From: Melieria omissa
Taxonomy: Eukaryota; Arthropoda; Insecta; Diptera; Ulidiidae
Assembly (NCBI GenBank): GCA_963971225.1
Contig: OZ020267.1
Location: 122,629,891 to 122,693,890 of the forward strand
Length of the DNA: 64,000 nucleotides
Direction of reading: 5' to 3'
Shown here: piece after piece, positions 38,172 through 51,396 of the stretch
Numbering within the stretch: position 1 is the stretch's first letter
How the letters are laid out: every line of letters starts with the position of its first letter
The notes under the pieces: model-generated
Seen by the model: the letters and a program-made list of their open reading frames with translations, nothing else
What the model was told of the DNA's origin: nothing
Databases searched by the model: none
Program-made: the position numbers and the translations under genes

Positions 38172-39170
38172 TTAAGGGGGAGACTGGCCCTGTTCATGAA
38201 AAACTACTTACTGTGATATTTGGATTTATTGTGATATTTGGATCGCGATCCATATTGATGGATTGATAGATCGCGCGCGAATGCTACATGTTCAATATTT
38301 ATCGCATCAGTATTCACATAATTGTTTTTTGACTTTGACAATTTAAAAATAAATTCTTTTAAAACTTGCTTGCACGTTCAATATTTATTGAAAGCTTTGT
38401 GATCCGTGATCCAGATTTCAAAATATTTAAATATTTTGCGATATGGATCACGATCCATCAATATTGCATGCTAAACGTTCAATAAATATCGTGATACTGG
38501 ATCGCCATCAATAAATATTGAACGTGTAGCAGGCGCCAATGTCTTTATTTGAAATATCAAAAAAGGATCTTCTTTTCTGTTAACCCTTTCACCATTTTGT
38601 GGCCATATGGTAACATACAACTGTGTGGACGTCTAGCTCCTATGGTTTAAGCAATCAAGTTTATTTTTGGACTTTAGAATAGTCTGAACTCTCAAGAGTT
38701 TTTCTGAATGTTTAGGTTTGAAACAGAGACGTATACACGTTTTTTGAATGCTGCATACTTACATGGCAATTTTTTAAAAGATGAAGAAGTTCTAATTTTT
38801 GTTTGAACCTCACTAAACTGAATTGAATATTAGGAAAATTTGAAACAAAAATCAGTTTTAGACAAACAGCCAATTAAAAAGCTTATTAAATTTGGTTGAA
38901 GCTTTTGATTTAAATATTTGACAATCATATTAGAAATACTAAATTATACTTTTCACTAATTTCTTCCGGAGTAATCGTGCACATAAGAACGCATATATTG
39001 GTCGATCATACGAAAATTGGTTATTGGTATATTTCTAATCTACATTTACATAGTTTAAACTAAGTTTCGAGACGATCCGAACGAAAGGCTACTCTCGTAT
39101 TTTAGGTGAGGTGGTATTTTAGATTAAACCAAAAAGCTAACTAATTTTTTCTTAACCAGGCTCCCCTTAA
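38172..39170. mobile_element. 1-kb TTAA-flanked inverted-repeat element
   Basis: TTAA at 38172-38175 and 39167-39170; ends GGGGGAGACTGG (left) and GGGGAGCCTGG (read from right). TTAA target suggests piggyBac type. Contains another inverted-repeat element at 38282-38533 and a lone TTAACCCTTTCACC at about 38580 that resembles the ends of other elements in this window. Confidence 0.5.
38282..38533. repeat. Nested 250-bp inverted-repeat element
   Basis: TGCTACATGTTCAATATTTA on the left and TGCTACACGTTCAATATTTA read from the right. Between them the phrases GTTCAATA(A)ATATCG and GGATC(A/G)CGATCC recur in both directions. Target duplication not clear. Confidence 0.55.
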
Positions 39171-41090
39171 ATATGTGCAAATTGCTTTAAAAGACTTTTC
39201 AATAGCACATGTTTGCCAATTATACATGTGATAAAACGCGTCATATTGTTATGAGTTCCAAGCATATTTATTTTAGTATTTTTTCTTTAACTTTGGTATG
39301 GTCAACTTGGGCCAATCAAGTGTCGCTAATGAATCAATAAAATGTATTATCTACAATATAAAGGGACATTGTATGCTATATTTAACTGATAATTACGAGA
39401 GAGATCAAGGTTTCTGACGAGTCCGAGCTACACAGCAAAAATCAAACAACTCTGATAGTTGTGTTGCGTGTCGTCTGAGCCCAGTTAAAAACGTTTAGAT
39501 ACTCTTCACACAAAACTAACACAACTTCCATCCAAAACTCTGCGTTTTCGATTTAAATGTTCAATTCAAATAATTTCGCTTACCGCGCATATGGTTCGGT
39601 TTGTGTACTAATTAGCACCTAACGCTCTGTTAAGACCAAATTTAACAGATTCACTGAACCCTTTTAGAACTGCATTATTTTGATTCTTCGACGATCGAGT
39701 GTAGATAAATAAACAGTTTGTATCTACAGACATTCAAATTATCATTATTTTTCTACAATGGAACTTTTGCAATAATAAATTTGTTAACAATACATCGAGT
39801 TCACTATACTTTCACACAGTAGTGTGCATTGAAATGGTTTGCTTTTGTTCGATAATGTTTAATGCTTACAGAAGTTGTTTAGCGCATTTTCATTTCCATT
39901 AAGGCGTTTAGTATAGTTCACAGCGGTTTTGGCTTTAAATCGTTGGTTTTGGTCTTGAAATCTTGATTGCAATTCTTAAAATGTTTGTGTTTATTTTATT
40001 ATTTCAAGAATTATTGCCGTGCCGAGGTAAACACAATCCGAAAAACTGACAGATATCATTTTAAAATTATAGGTAAAACAAAAAATACCAGGCTTATTTT
40101 AAATACACTATAATCTGAACTAGTTTTTTATTAAGAAAACTCCAAAATATTTCTACATAAATGACACAGCAGCTCTAAGATAAACTTCAGACTTTATGCT
40201 ACACTTGTACAGAATTTAAGATTTTATTTTCTACACCAATTCTTAAAGACGGGTTGCAAGCTTTGTCCTAAGCAGTTATATGTATATCTCTCAAAAAATT
40301 GCTCACTATATCTGTGGGTTGTGTTTATACTTTTGATGCTAGTCAAACTAGTAGAATCGAGATTTTTGTTTCAATACGACAAGTTTGAAGGTTGGATTTA
40401 CTTGTCTACCTTTTCGTTTTACTGTTCTTTCTAGCTGCTACTATGTATGTCAATATTTGTTCCAATATTTCCTTATTGAAAATATATCTTGGAGGTACAA
40501 TGAATATTGGATATTTGGAAAAAGAAAATTTTCATATATGTAATTCTGGGTTTGGCATCGGATTTGACTTTGTTCAATGGATTCCAAGTTCTTATGTCAA
40601 TCAATTTATTAATATTTGCATTTACCTTCTGAGATAATTTTTTTAACGCCAAATTTTGTTGTTTTCTATTATTGACACTAATCTCTTTACGTTGAAGACG
40701 AGTTTCGCTTGACAGTAAATTTTCAAGCTAATACGATTAAGAATTACAAATATTTAAATGACATTCACGTGGATTTAAGTTTTCAAAAGACCTGTTATGC
40801 CTGCGAGTTTATAACCGAGTTTTTTTATAGATCTGAATGGATGGTTGTTTTCATTAATTTGATTGAATGCAACTACGAGTACTCTTAGACAAGCCGAAAC
40901 GGTGTTGCCTGGGAATTTTAAGTATAATATTGAAAGTATAATATTGAAAAAATTTTCCATTCCATAATTCTGTGTGTTCTTTGTGGCCCCACCTGGGCAA
41001 ATCTAAATGGAAATGGATGGTCACGAAGAAGCCCGAAATAATTTAATACATTTGTACATCGATTTTCAACCTCAGTAAGATGATATTAAC
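39171..41090. other. Intergenic DNA, no gene seen
   Basis: AT-rich sequence without recognisable domains. Short open frames only. Confidence 0.4.
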
Positions 41091-41092
41091 AG

Positions 41093-41488
41093 TTGGGCTG
41101 AAAAGTTCGTATCGTTTCTATGAGGTGCATGTCCAAAAGAGGCTGTTACGAACGAAAACATAAAAAAATCCACAAAATGATTTTGGAAGATCGTAAATTG
41201 AGGTTGATTTGTATAGCTAACACTCTAAAGATATCAAAGGAACGTGTTGGACATATCGTTCATGAATATTTGGGTATGCGAAAGCTATGTGCAAAGTGGG
41301 AGCTCACAATCGACCAAAAACAAGAACGTGTCGATGCTTCAGAGCAATGTTTAAAAATGGTATTGAAAAGTTGGAAGATCGCTATAATCGGTGTATCGCC
41401 CTCGATGGCAACTATGTTGAATAATAAAATCGAATTTTGCCAAAAAAATTTGTTTTTCTATAAAACGATACGAACTTTTCAGCCCAAC
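41093..41488 (+). mobile_element. Internally deleted mariner (396 bp) with perfect 25-bp inverted repeats
   Basis: Both ends carry the same inverted repeat starting TTGGGCTGAAAAGTTCGTAT (25 bp, no mismatch). The interior keeps the transposase N-terminal region on the plus strand: HKMILEDRKLRLICIANTL, KISKERVGHIVHE and LTIDQKQERVDAS, the helix-turn-helix and linker of mauritiana/irritans-type mariners, and then jumps to the extreme 3' end. The DDE core is deleted. Confidence 0.88.
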
Positions 41489-43605
41489 TATTAGTAAGTT
41501 TAAGCGGCTGTCTTAATGAAGAAACTTTGTAAGAAGCCTCGTCATCCTGTTGAATAATCTCTTTTCTTGTGTAAATGACAAAACATCAATAAAATTTTGT
41601 AAGTACTTAAGATTATTACAGATTATTATAGATAAAGAATCTCCACAAACATCTCTGTCTATGACGCTTAAACAATGAAACGCACCAGTTTTTCTAATTC
41701 AACTAGAAGTGCACCGTTTGCAGACGATCCATCACCATCACAAGTTGACCCACACCGAAAAAGCGCAGAACGAGAAGACTACTGTGAATTGGAGAGCGGA
41801 GCATACACGCGCTGCATGCGTAAGACTGGGAAAATAGTACAAGCTTTATTCTGAGCAGGTTGTTTACTAACAACACACAATCCTATTATCATACCAGCAC
41901 CCAAGTACGATTGTCCACAATTCAGCCCTGCGGCAGTAAGCTCACGACTTGTGGTCGTCCGGTGTCTGCGACAGTGTGAGTGTGCGATTCGATCTGGGAA
42001 AAGTCGCTAAATATCAAATATCCACGGCCAAAACAATCTCGAGTGCAGTCGCCATCGACTGAGAATATTAAAATTCATATGTGCAGCAAATTTAAGTGCC
42101 AGGGAATAATAGGAGATCGTGATTTGGTGTTGTCGCATCGCTCCATCTCCCTCTATTACTTCCCCAAAAGCACCACCTGCACTACCCCACACACACGCGC
42201 ACACCCGCACAAACTAAGCTACACAACTACAACGACAGGCCTCCCCCAAGCACAACGACATCCAGCGATTCCATGCGCCGCTGTGAACGCCATTTATGCA
42301 AACGACTCGCAAACAAATAAGCTGCCCATGAGTGGCTGGCTGCCTTTAACTCATTTTATCCATTGGGCTAGTGATAAGTCAGCACTGATTGCACGCAAAT
42401 CGGCAGCACTAGTCACTTGTTGTCATTGTGTGCTTTTGCTCTAGTTCAGTTGACGTGCGCTAAACGACGATCGCCGCAGCCCAAAGGCGCTCGGATCGGA
42501 TCCAACGCCAAAGAGCGCAAACAGAAAACATCACTGCTCAGTCCGAGACCGAGTCTGAGTCCGAGCTCGCGACAGAGATCGCGACTGACCAAGGCGTGTA
42601 GTATAAATTCTCTAAAGATAAATGCCATTCATGAGTTGAGTTTTCCTCTGGTGCGTGGAGGTGGTGGACTGTGATTAGAATTTTCGAAAAGCGTGTGTTC
42701 AGTTTCGAGTTTTCCGTGCAACGAACGAGTCGAGCTCCACGAGCCGCCACAGCCAACGGATCAGCAACGTATATCAAGTGACTCTACATTGAGCGGGAAG
42801 TGCTGACGGTTTGTGTCCTTTTTCTACTTCCGGTCGCCCTATTGTATCGCCAAGTACAATTTAAAGTAGTGTTGTGCCCACAAAGACTTGAAATGAGAAC
42901 CACAATTTTGTTGTGCACTAGAAACATATCTCAAGAAATTATTTGTGAACTCATTTTGAAATCAGTGATATTATTTTAACAAACAAATTTATTGTTTCTG
43001 TGGCATTTTTAATAAGAAGTAGCAACGGTAACGGCAAGAGCGGCGTTGACAGCAGCGCTCTGCCTTTATCCATATTCAAATTTGCGTCTAACATAGTACG
43101 TGGTGGGTCTGTCACTTTCACGGCAGCGAATAGAGTAATAAAAATAATATCAGAAAATCAAGATAAAACAAATAATGTGCTGCCGTACAGCGTGCAGCAA
43201 ATACGAGTATAGCGCGTGTTCTAGTTACTCGCACAGCTATAATGACGACGACGACAACTGTCATCGGCTCGCTTTGCATCGCAGTGATGGTGACGGTGAT
43301 GCTGTAACAATGGCAATGAAGCAGACATGAAAGTAAAAGCAAAACAAAACAGAAGAGTAATCGAAAGTAACCGAAAATTAGTTCGAACCGATTTGCATAC
43401 AAGATATACCAGACTGTCGGGAGATGTTGTTGTTGGTTATTAACTTATTAACTTATTTGAAAGAAAACAAAAACAAATTAAATTCACAGACGTTTCTTGG
43501 GCCTTCTGCCCAGCGCGGATGCAAAGGTTATTGGGAATGTGCTTTTCAAAGAATGCCTTTGGGTGCTCTGAAGTTAAAATATTAAGTTGAGTATGTTGTT
43601 GGAGT
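41489..43605. other. Intergenic region with candidate promoter
   Basis: 41700-43250 is G+C-richer and has several short open frames but no domains. A candidate core promoter at 42596-42733 is listed separately. This may be the 5' regulatory region of fusl or of an unannotated non-coding transcript. Confidence 0.3.
42596..42733 (+). promoter_or_regulatory. Candidate core promoter (Inr + DPE)
   Basis: TGTTCAGTTTCG gives a strong fly initiator with its A at 42701. AGTCGA starts 27 bp after that A, the +28 position of a DPE, matching five of six consensus positions. A TATA-like GTATAAAT at about 42601 is too far upstream to serve this start. Confidence 0.3.
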
Positions 43606-43997
43606 TTAACCCTTTCGGGACGGATTTTAGTTTTAAAAATTAAAATACTTTTGGTAGAAATGTTTCCATACTATGAAAGTGGAGGTTAGAAAATTATATT
43701 AGGTTAGGTTGCGGTGGTTGCCTCTATAAGAGACACACTCGGAGGACTGAAAGGCCCATTGTGATACCACATATTTCACCCGTTTTTGAACTGTGTATGC
43801 AACACTGTTTTGCCAACATATGTTACAGCACACATCCGCTGGACTATCGAGGCCGGCTAGAAAATTATATTACAAACTCACAAATTTTGAAATTATTCTA
43901 TTAAATTATTCTATTAATTATAAGATATGAATAATTGTTTTGAGGGGCATTTAAAATTTGCTGGGACGTATTATCCCAGTAGTCCCGAAAGGGTTAA
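43606..43997. mobile_element. 392-bp TTAA-flanked piggyBac-type MITE carrying a nested SINE
   Basis: TTAA at 43606-43609 and 43994-43997, exact inverted ends CCCTTTCGGGAC. A SINE piece (43702-43857) with its own 15-bp duplication is inserted within it, so the MITE is the older insertion. Confidence 0.8.
43702..43857 (-). mobile_element. SINE copy, internally deleted, nested in a MITE
   Basis: Flanked by a perfect 15-bp direct repeat TAGAAAATTATATTA at 43687-43701 and 43858-43872. The minus strand starts GCCGGCCTCGATAGTCC and ends CTAACCTAA, matching the two ends of the 400-bp SINE at 49091-49490, but the tRNA boxes are deleted. Confidence 0.85.
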
Positions 43998-45555
43998 GGC
44001 ATATTCGACAAGAGTTTCCCTTAAATTTAAATCGATTTGCTTAGCTTGTTTGCGTCCAGAGTACAGCTTGAGGGGAATACTATCATGAAAATACTATTTA
44101 CATGAAAATATTCCACTTGACCGGGAGATTCGTTTTGGTCAGCTCGTACAATCGCAGTTTCCAGGCTTGCAATGAAATATGGGAAATTTATTTATCTTAA
44201 TAGTAGTTTAGCTTAATGTATGTCTTGGAAACGACCCATCATTAACATTCTTGAAGAAACTGTTAGTACCTTCAACTACCTTTTACTATTTTAGTATGGA
44301 TTCATTCTGGTCCGTTTTAAATTCATTCTTTCGCATTGATGTCTAAACCAACATTGAATATAGATCATGACAGGTCATGACTGTGGTGCAAGGCCGACTG
44401 AGATACCCATTTGTTTATCCTTTAACTTATGTATGTAATGTCACTTCAAATTATCAACTGACTAAGTAAGTCATTTCATAAACTTCAATGCCACAACTAA
44501 TAATATTCGTAATGCAGTGGCCGCACATGTGTCTAGTTGTTGTCATAATTTCAATACATTTCGACAGCACGATTGGCCACCGGCCACCCACTCACGCCGT
44601 CAACCACACATTTGAATGAACATATCTGCGTGTGTACATACGCACATTTCTCACACCCGAGCAAAAACAAAGAAGTCGTCAATTTGGAACTTACAAATAC
44701 CCGTGTGCGGTAAATTGGCGCTCATACAATGTGAGTACAAATTTGAGAACTTGCACTTTTCAATTGTGATAACAGCGAAAAGGTCTTGGAACAAAGCTGG
44801 CCGTCACATTATCAGTTCATTAATCTCATTTTAGGCGCGAAGCTTGCTAGACCAACTATGTACAATTTCAGCCAACCAGTTGATCGCCGCCGTACACCTC
44901 AACATGTGCGCGCGCAGATTTAGAACAAAATATTGCGTAGTGCCTACACACACGCGTAGAAATATTCAAATAACTTGAAGACATAATTGATTTAAATGGA
45001 TAAGAAAACTAAGCAATGTAGTAAAGAAAACGGTTCCAGTTAAAATATGAAACTGCAAATCTATCACATCTATCATGTACAATATTTAACATTTGTGCAT
45101 TGTTAAGTGTTTAATTAGTTGACACTTTTTGTCATCAAGTAGAATCCGCAACTATACGATTACTTGTTTAACCACTCATAGGGCGGTTAGTCCAATGATG
45201 AGCCCGGCTCCGCGTATTTGAATATGAGTGCAAAGTTAAATTCCCATCTGGGCGCCAAAAACAATTAAATGCATTTGTTTTACAGTGCAACATGCTTTTC
45301 TAGTTTGCAGCACTTCCAATTAACAATAACGTTCCCATGCTGAAACGATTTTAAAATTAGACATTCCTTTAATTAGTGCAACCGTGATTGCACTAATTCG
45401 AGGGGATGTTTTTAATTTTCCAACAAACGGTCTATCTAATCCATATGCACTGACAGCGCTTCAACGGACCTGTGCCGTTCGTATATTTAAATTAAAAACG
45501 CTTTGTGACTGGTTACGTAAAAATGCGCCAACCAAACAATCGCTCAAAGTCAGAT
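43998..45555. other. Intergenic DNA, possible SINE fragment
   Basis: No gene. At 45179-45262, GGTTAGTCCAATGATGAG ... AAAGTTAAATTCCCAT resembles A and B boxes of a tRNA-derived SINE on the plus strand, without visible tail or target duplication. Confidence 0.3.
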
Positions 45556-46510
45556 AACACAGAATCCGTTACTTTTAATGTATGTCTCTAATATTGGGCT
45601 GTGAGGTATCTGGATAGGGAGGACAGTTGTATAATAGGTGAGGTATACTTTCTTCCTCCTTCGCGTCCATGCAGCTGCGACAGAAGTCATTTGAAAACAG
45701 CCCCATCCCCTTTGCGTGGGTGCCAACGCCAATCATGGTTCTGATCTGAGCTCTGTTCAGTGAGAGGAGATATTTAAAGCGCCGAAGGTTTAAGATTGGC
45801 CAGATTTGGCGAGCTAGGAAACTTGTGTTGCCTTCAGCCCATCTTAAAGTAGTGTCGTGTATGGAGCTCATATGGGTACGAAGCTTACAGGTTAAGACAG
45901 GGACACCGAGCGCTGTCATGTCTAGACTTAACTGCTCGGAAGTACCATGCCGAGCGAGCTCACCTGCTGTACATTTCCCTGGAATATCCTTATGGCCCGG
46001 AACCCAGGATAGGCGAGTTTAAAGCTGCTTGGCAGTCTCGTTGAGAGATTTACTACAGCTGAGGACAGTATTTGATATTATTATGACCGCCTCCAGAGCT
46101 CTTAGAGCGGATTGGCTTTCCGATAACATCAGGATATCTCTTGCCATAATTCCGTTTACCCTGAGCCAATCAGAGGCTGCACAGATTGCTGTGACCTCGG
46201 CTTGGTAGACACTACAGTAATCTGGCAGCCAGTGCTTTAAGTTCAGATTTAATCCTTCTGAGTAGATACCACAGCCCACCTGAGCAAGCAGTTTCGATCC
46301 GTCCGTATGTATATGGCATCTCCGTTGGCGAGGAGCCCACCCAGCTCACATTAGGGAGATGAGATGATGATGTACTAGTAGTAGAAACTAGATTGTTATT
46401 ATCAAAGGATAGTCTGAGCGTCATGTAATCTACATTCTGAGATATGCCCATTACGTACACTCTCCATCGCGAGGAAGCTCGCATCCTGCTGGTGGCCCTT
46501 CCCAGGATAT
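45556..46510 (-). pseudogene. Degraded LINE ORF2 fragment with RNase H domain
   Basis: Minus-strand pieces in shifted frames: TDGSKLLAQVGCGIYSEG, YQAEVTAICAA, LSESQSALRAL (catalytic Asp position now Glu), WVPGHKDIPGKC and the C-terminal FCRSCMDAKEEESIPHLLY cysteine motif. Same domain order as the LINE at 7021, but more decayed and from a different subfamily. Confidence 0.8.
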
Positions 46511-49081
46511 CAAATCTATCAAACTTTAATCAACTTTATTTTTATATGTCATGGAGTTCTTCAAATACAACTTATCGACTCTTCAACTAGCAACTTTGAA
46601 CAATTCTTGATGAAATTTAAATTCTTTACATGTGTCCGTTAAGCTTTATCACCTAAACGTACTTACAGTTGACCCATATTTACAGTTATTCTCGAAAATT
46701 CCCAACTCCAAGTACAATTACAACAACTACTGTATATTTAAATTCCATCATTCCAACAACGCGACAATCTTCAAACGATGCGCGATTGAAAATTCCAACA
46801 ACAATACTTGTGCCCACATGGAAACCTACTTTTGACTCGTTGTATTTACATATATAAGTTTACTGATTTCAAATCAGTGAATTGAGTTCCATACCAGACA
46901 ATACTCATTTAGTAAACATACATACGGAATATACAAATAAACAATTTAAAACATTTTTGATCATAATTTTTCCATTCGCAAACTTAAATAAACCTTATCT
47001 TCTCTGTTTTATTAGCGTATTTAGCCGTGAATGTTCCATTACTGATTGTTGCTATCGGTTCGAGAATTTTGAATGTGAAAAGTGTTAAAGTGTAAATCAT
47101 ATTTGGGATAGTTTAGCCGATCTAGCCGAGATGTGTTGTGTGTGTTGTCCAAATCACCTTTGTCAAGGGTTTTCCCGAGTCGCTTAAAAAGACGTTTAAA
47201 TTTAGCTATCGTGCTCAAATCTTCAAACTTTTTAGCATCAAGAAACCTATGACCTCTGTTTTGAAGTGCAGACTTTCATCTAGTGAGAGATGTTGAACAG
47301 ATTCTTCGTTTCGCTTAAGCAAGCCAGTGTGCCGTGAGAATTTGTAGAAGATCAGAAGCGACTATTTGTCAATCAAATTAGATAAGGAAATCAGTTGTTA
47401 TAGTTCCATGGTCACATAACATCACACTCTCCCGTTTCTCTAATATTGATGAGGGTGACTTCCAATCTAAATTTAGCTGTGCACCTGTCATCTGGAAACT
47501 ATCAAGGTCATCATAAATGATTACTACATTATTAACAAAACCTTGTGCTCGGAAATGGGTCAAAGTTACGCCCAATAATTGCCGGGCAGTAAATAATCGG
47601 CAAACACAGACACTAAACTATGTGCATATATATCAATATCATATTGTATACGTATGTATGACCAAATACTTGTGCACGTGCACAAGGTATATACATTCAC
47701 ATATGCACATCGTAGTATTGTTCTATGTGGCCCATTCAATTGGAACTCCCACTGTGACGAGCCTTCATGGTAAATTTAAAATGCTTTGCAAAATAATATT
47801 TTAAAACTCAGCAAGACTTCCTCGATTATTGCGCTTACACACAGCTTATTTGTATTCATATTCATATTCAGAGTCATGTTCATTTTCTATTTGCTATTTT
47901 TGCATTTTTGCATCCAGTACTGATTTCAACAGCTCAATGCGTAATGTGGTGCAGGCTGCAGTACCTGTTGTCGTTGTGGGCTGTCGGTCCACTGCGACAT
48001 TTGTCTCGCGAATGCAAAAATGTTAACTATATCTAGATTCAAGCAGGAAATGAAGCAGAAATTAATTAATTCCTAAGCGTTAAGTGAGTCGATTATAAAT
48101 CGCGTCACTTGAATACGAGTCTGATGAAATTGTGTGTAATATAAATTAGTTTGGTTAATTAATTTGTTTCCATATTATTACCACAAACAGATAATACCTG
48201 CACAGTCATGCTCTGCGAGCGATCACTCCGGGAAAAATAATGTCATAAGTAAAAAACAATTAATTTATGAAAAAAAATTTCGTTTATAAAAAAAATTTTA
48301 TTCTTAACGAAAACATAGATTTTCAAAATTTTAACAACAAACAATTTTGTTAGATAGCAAGGATCCTGACGGTATGCTTGAATCAGTTCGCTGATACTTC
48401 TGTTTGCTTGATTTGTTTGAAAAATTGAAAGTAACTGCTATTTGTTTTGGGGTCCCAGTTGTGCATGTAAGTTCAGATTTTGACCATTTAGTCAATAATA
48501 GGGACTTAAGAACCAAATTTGTATAAACTCAGTAATTTTTTGAGTAAGTCAACATTTTGACATTTTCCGACATCAATGTTACGGCGGAGAGTTCGGGGAG
48601 GCCGTTTGTCCGATGGAAGAACCAAGTTCAGGAGGCCCTATTTTGTTATAACCAGTTAAGAAGCAGATGAAAATTATAAGAAACGCACGAGTTCACTCTT
48701 GATAGGCAAAGGCAACACCTCCAAGTTTCAAAGAAACACTTCCTACTCTCATGTCGTTTTTGTCCAGCTAGCTTGTTCTAGGCGAAACACTGTGCGTCGT
48801 TCGCTTAAATTAAATTCAAAAATAACTGTTATTTATGGAGTCATTAAATAAAAGTGGAAAAACAACGAAAAAACAGGCATACACGTTTTAAACTGGTGTA
48901 ATTGTAGTATCACAAAGAGCTACATAGGCTTAAGCGTGTCTCATACAGGCACCATAATCTTACCTAACCTAGCGTCGTCCTGTGCTCAATATTTGATTAC
49001 TTACGCAACCAATTGCAACTTATTACTTTACTCCTACGAGAGGAATCCTCTCTCTACAGTAATAACAATTTTTTTAATCGA
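46511..49081. other. Intergenic DNA, no gene seen
   Basis: AT-rich, with a short TATTCATATTCATATTC repeat at about 47854. No domains or transposon ends noticed. Confidence 0.4.
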
Positions 49082-49090
49082 TTCTGGCTT

Positions 49091-49490
49091 GATTGGTTGG
49101 TTTAGTGGCTGCCTCTGTGTGAGACACACTTAGGCCAATGGGCCCGTTGTGATATCACATATTCCACCCGTTTGAAATGTGTATACAACACTGTTTTTTC
49201 CAACATGTGATACAACACACATTTCAAACGGATGGGGAAAGGGAGCGAGGGGACCTACAATTTAACGCCGAATCCGAACGGCGATTGGCAGTTTTTTTTC
49301 ACACTTGGAGGTTTTGCCATTGCCTGCCAAGAGCGCACTTGTGCGATTCTTGTAATTCTCATCTGCTTCATGTGGATAGCGGTAGAAGTAGATGAGCGTT
49401 TTTTTCCTCCCAAGCCAGGAATCGAACCTGGGGTGCTTGGTATGAGAAGCCAGCGCGCTACCCGCTATGGAACTATCGAGGCCGACTGGC
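49091..49490 (-). mobile_element. Full-length 400-bp tRNA-derived SINE
   Basis: Flanked by the 9-bp direct repeat TTCTGGCTT (49082-49090 and 49491-49499). On the minus strand it has an A box (TAGCGGGTAGCGCGC) and a perfect B box GGTTCGATTCC (49418-49428), with a TTCTCATACCA loop resembling a Met anticodon loop. The 3' part (CACTTAGGCC...ACCACTAAACC on respective strands) shares its tail with the LINE at 7021. This is the reference copy for the fragments at 43702 and 51397. Confidence 0.92.
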
Positions 49491-49499
49491 TTCTGGCTT

Positions 49500-51387
49500 A
49501 AAATTGACAACATAATTTTTAAGTTGGATGCACTAATGCCCGCCTTACTCTTTCTAAAATGGACATTTTCATATTTGACAACACTACGAACAAGTGTAAA
49601 CAAACGTATGAGTAATTTTTATTACATATATAATAAATTAAAATTAAAGTTATTATTATTTTTTAATTAGTTATTAATCAGATGTTATGTAAATATTTCA
49701 AAATTTGTGCTGAAGACTGAAGTAATTTATTTCGAACCTTTACTTGAAAAACAAAATACTTTACAAAAGATTAATTTTTGCAAATGGTGCAATAAATGCT
49801 TTTTACAGCTGATAAATTTGTCAGAAATACAACAAAACTTTTTGCTGTGTGATCAGCTCTCAAAAAGGTTAAATATAAACATTTGTTTGCTGAATATGCC
49901 CGACTGCTCTTATGTGTGTGTTGGAATTTTTAACACACGTTCGACTATCTGTTGTTGTTTTCGTTTAAGTATCGATCAATTGTAGGTACTAATTAAACAT
50001 GTAAAGATATGTGTAGACTAGCAGCAAAATATTTGTTGAGATAGCGAAAATCGTTTCAGTAATAGCTATAACAACCGCACAACACGTCTCCGTCACAACA
50101 AGTCGCAAAGTTCCATATTGAATGTTCGCATTAAATTCAAGCGGCTTCGAGCCAGATACATAAGTACACAAACATTTAAACAAAATCAAACCACGCTACC
50201 TTTGACTGTGGACAAAGCGATAATCTCTTGACAAATCTAATTAGCGTTCATAATGTGGCAATTGTGACAGCCGTTATGTGCGGCGCTCGGTGCATGCTCG
50301 GTGCAAGTTTGAAGCTTTTAATTGCGACTCAGGCTAGTTATTAGTTTTAGTAGCCGGCTGACGTAAAACGTGGCTTTCAAATCACACAGGATGAAGTAGT
50401 TTGCATAGTCCAATCATTGAAGAGAGTGTCGCCACTATGACGAGCAGTAAACCTTGTTTGAGCATGAACTATTTAATTCAATTGGAACATTTATTGAAGT
50501 ACAATAGAAGAGCGCATATACTCGCTGACGCGCTTACCTTTCCAGAGCGGTATGTCGACATGTGATCGAGTAATGCATTTAGCACTACTGTAGCATGTGT
50601 TCTTCATGTAGATCATTCGATTATGGATTTCATCGTACTTGAGATTTCCGCGTTTCAGCAAATCTCTGCCGAACAGCAACGTCAAGTTTAGTGATAATTC
50701 TAAACAAAAGGACTTAGCTGCACTCGACTATTCCGACACTTGATAAAACTGCCCATGAAATCACATCGAATCGGTGACGATTGCCGTCATGTTCATACTG
50801 TCAGGGCGATTAAAATTCTCCTTTTTATCTGTGCAAAGTATTGGTGCATGGTCGTCAGTACGCGTAATGTTTCTCAAGTTTGTCAGACGCAATCGTATAT
50901 GTACTGATTGCAGCACATCACTTTGGGTTTATTATGCGTGAATGCGCCTACAGATTGGTGTCTAAAGCGTGGCTCGCGTTATTTTGAAGTGATTTGAAAA
51001 TTATGATAATTCAAATGTACACACATGCATACATACGTACGTATGTGTGTATATGTTTAAATGTATGCAAGAGTTTGTTTGTCTAAACATTGTAGTTGCT
51101 CACTCTATCAACTTGTCTGCTCTAATGGTGTGCAAAAGTGTTGATCGGTTATTGCCGTATTCCATTATGAATAAACTTTTGATTGGTATTATTGATTATG
51201 CAAATTCCCCGTATATGTCACAATAAAAATTCTTTATAGTATAAATTCCACTGAGGGAAAAGTGCAATGATATAGTGGATTTACTTCATTCGCTGTTTAA
51301 GAAATTGATCAGAAGTCTGAAAGTCACAAGCCTTCGTACTTACGTTCTGAAGTGGTTGAGCTTTAATTTTCTTAGAACGAATATTTC
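49500..51387. other. Intergenic DNA, no gene seen
   Basis: AT-rich; a short ATAC/GTAT microsatellite at about 51025-51055. Open frames here are short and lack domains. Confidence 0.4.
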
Positions 51388-51396
51388 ATTAAATAG

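Noticed and set aside
39405..39440. CTGACGAG, a hammerhead ribozyme-like core
   Set aside because: The required GAAA partner and flanking helices are absent.
41980..42444. 154-codon open frame
   Set aside because: Low-complexity, no domain; overlaps frames on both strands; region looks regulatory.
49400..49480. tRNA-Met gene on the minus strand
   Set aside because: tRNA-like boxes belong to a 400-bp SINE with its own duplication; the acceptor stem does not pair.
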